A DNA stretch of 13,569 nt from Christensenella sp. UBA7588. GTDB taxonomy: Bacteria; Bacillota; Clostridia; Christensenellales; CAG-917. Shown here piece after piece: positions 12,558 through 13,569 of this stretch. The notes below the pieces were generated by a model. That model worked only from the letters and a program-made list of their open reading frames with translations, did no database searches and had not been told where the DNA came from. Each line of letters opens with the position of its first letter. Within the stretch, counting starts at the first letter, position 1. Position numbers and translations under genes: made by a program. The DNA is taken from contig DLKM01000016.1 in the NCBI GenBank assembly GCA_002478945.1, positions 59,481-73,049 on the forward strand, read 5' to 3'.

Positions 12558-13346
12558 ATGGCACGCACTATCGACTATATAAGCGCAAGCATATTGATTC
12601 TGTTCGTTACTTTCGTATGGGCATTTTTCCTGTTTGAAAATCTCGCCGCTTCTTTGATATTTTCGGTAGCTTTTACAGTCGTTGCGATTGTGAGCGCACG
12701 GTACATATCGAAGAAGAAAAACAAGCCGTATTCGGCAGACAGACTTGCACTCGAATTTTGCATAAGAGGCAACGATTACATTGTAAAATTACTGTTAAGT
12801 GCTATAAAAAACGACAAAATCGAGAATGGTTGCAACTATATTTTGCTTGAAAACAGCGCAATTATCGCAGATTTCAAATTTTCCGCACTCACGATAAGCG
12901 ATATGTGTTCGATATGCAATCTTGCAAAAAAACTTGAAAGAAAAAGCGTTTTTGTCATTACGAAAGGCATTGACAGAAAGGCATTTCAAATCGCAAATAT
13001 CGAAAACGTACGAGTAAGAACGATAAAAATCAAAGAGGTTTACAGATTCCTCAAAAAGCACGATTCCCTGCCCGACTTGAAACGAGTAAAGCAAAAACCG
13101 TCGATTTCGCTAATCGTTCAAACTGTTCTCTCTCGTCAGAATTTCAAAAATTACGCTTTCTCGGGAGCGGTGCTGACGTTGGTATCTTTCATAACTCCGC
13201 TGAAAGTGTATTATCTGATTCTCGGCTCAATTTCCGTACTGCTTGCCCTGCTCTGTTTGACACCGCTCGGCAAAGGAGAATTGACGACACAAAAAGCCCT
13301 TGACAGATTGGAATACGAAGCACAAGACGAATACAGGAGAGAATAA
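12558..13346 (+). CDS. Membrane protein with possible Mrr/PD-(D/E)XK-like central domain (262 aa)
   Basis: No family recognised with certainty. Two TM helices at the N-terminus (about 8-25 and 29-48) are followed by KKKNK, a soluble middle domain (57-180), two more TM helices (about 199-214 and 217-235), and a charged tail. The middle domain has a pattern like Mrr-type restriction-endonuclease folds: ILLENSAIIADFKFSA (95-110, D105-x-K107 as possible catalytic strand), a helix ending LAKKLERKSVFVITKG (122-137), AFQIAN (142-147) and a strand plus helix IKIKEVYRFL. A nuclease role is doubtful; the fold may serve binding. Start is uncertain: ATG 12558 lacks a ribosome site; TTG 12492 and ATG 12438 are in frame, the latter preceded by GGAGG at 12428-12432 but antisense within nadD. 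The longer forms would add a hydrophobic segment. Confidence 0.65.
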   Translation: MARTIDYISASILILFVTFVWAFFLFENLAASLIFSVAFTVVAIVSARYISKKKNKPYSADRLALEFCIRGNDYIVKLLLSAIKNDKIENGCNYILLENSAIIADFKFSALTISDMCSICNLAKKLERKSVFVITKGIDRKAFQIANIENVRVRTIKIKEVYRFLKKHDSLPDLKRVKQKPSISLIVQTVLSRQNFKNYAFSGAVLTLVSFITPLKVYYLILGSISVLLALLCLTPLGKGELTTQKALDRLEYEAQDEYRRE

Positions 13347-13423
13347 AGTTTTTATAATAAAAATCTTTTGCGTTAAATTTTAATAATGTAGCTATACACG
13401 GACTGTGTTTATTCGAAGTTGGA

Positions 13424-13477
13424 GGCGCAAGGCGCCGACCGCATCGAGCGCCAAGCTCGACGAATAGTACAAGTGAG
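13424..13477. repeat. Dispersed repeat, right-hand copy
   Basis: Counterpart of 1-54 in opposite orientation (43 of 54 positions alike), with the perfect core GACGAATAGTACAAG at 13459-13473. It lies beyond the membrane protein gene. The remaining sequence to 13569 (including ACAAGTG and GTCGGC words repeated in the region) shows no gene; the repeat may extend through it. The stretch 13347-13423 is AT-rich with no clear terminator apart from a weak A/T palindrome at about 13347-13368. Confidence 0.6.
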
Positions 13478-13569
13478 CCGACAAGTGTTGTTCTTTTTGT
13501 CGGCGAACGAGTGATATAACAAGTGGACGATACTTGTCTATGCGCGTGCCGAGTGTTGCCCCCTGCGGA

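Overview
This window looks like part of a low-to-mid GC Bacillota (Clostridia-type) genome. The evidence is a PdaB-like sporulation deacetylase, a FmnP/RibU-type riboflavin ECF S-component under an FMN riboswitch, Shine-Dalgarno sites of the GGAG/GAGGTG kind, sigma-A-like TTGACA/TATAAT promoters, and the t6A/rimI and nadD/yqeK/rsfS gene neighbourhoods. Genus cannot be assigned. Both window ends carry related, inverted copies of a dispersed repeat, so the window may be a contig that stopped at repeats.

Layout. 1-268: dispersed repeat, three 21-bp tandem repeats, and a 129-bp nested palindrome that overlaps the ssb stop codon. 265-1656 (minus): a PdaB-like polysaccharide deacetylase followed by a tandem-OB-fold SSB-like protein. 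1851-2770 (plus): an unknown three-TM membrane protein whose promoter sits against its ATG. 2847-2878: bidirectional terminator. 2919-4106 (minus): NADP-type isocitrate dehydrogenase with its own promoter. 4197-5321 (minus): D-Ala-D-Ala ligase. 5509-7110 (minus): MurF-like ligase with a five-TM domain in place of the usual N-terminal domain. 7219-10115 (minus): alpha/beta hydrolase, rimI, tsaB and a RibU-TsaE fusion, preceded by an FMN riboswitch with terminator and promoter (10147-10344). 10473-10832 (plus): small unknown protein with a possible sigma-G-like promoter. 10891-12468 (minus): rsfS and a NadD-YqeK fusion. 12558-13346 (plus): unknown membrane protein with a possible PD-(D/E)XK/Mrr-like domain. 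13347-13569: intergenic DNA and the second dispersed repeat.

How the genes fit together. Most genes are housekeeping: tRNA t6A modification (TsaE, TsaB), ribosomal protein acetylation (RimI), peptidoglycan precursor synthesis (Ddl, MurF), NAD synthesis and Ap4A removal (NadD-YqeK), ribosome silencing (RsfS). The most unusual object is the FMN-riboswitch-controlled gene encoding one polypeptide with a riboflavin transporter S-component and the tRNA-modification ATPase TsaE. Tight spacing places tsaB, rimI, a hydrolase and perhaps murF behind the same riboswitch. A promoter-like TTGCCT-17-TATAAT inside the ribU part, about 60 bp upstream of the first Met of the TsaE part, could free the essential genes from FMN control. 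A second theme is that three genes have -10 elements only 6-7 nt from their ATG, suggesting leaderless mRNAs. All functional calls come from reading motifs; no database search was run.
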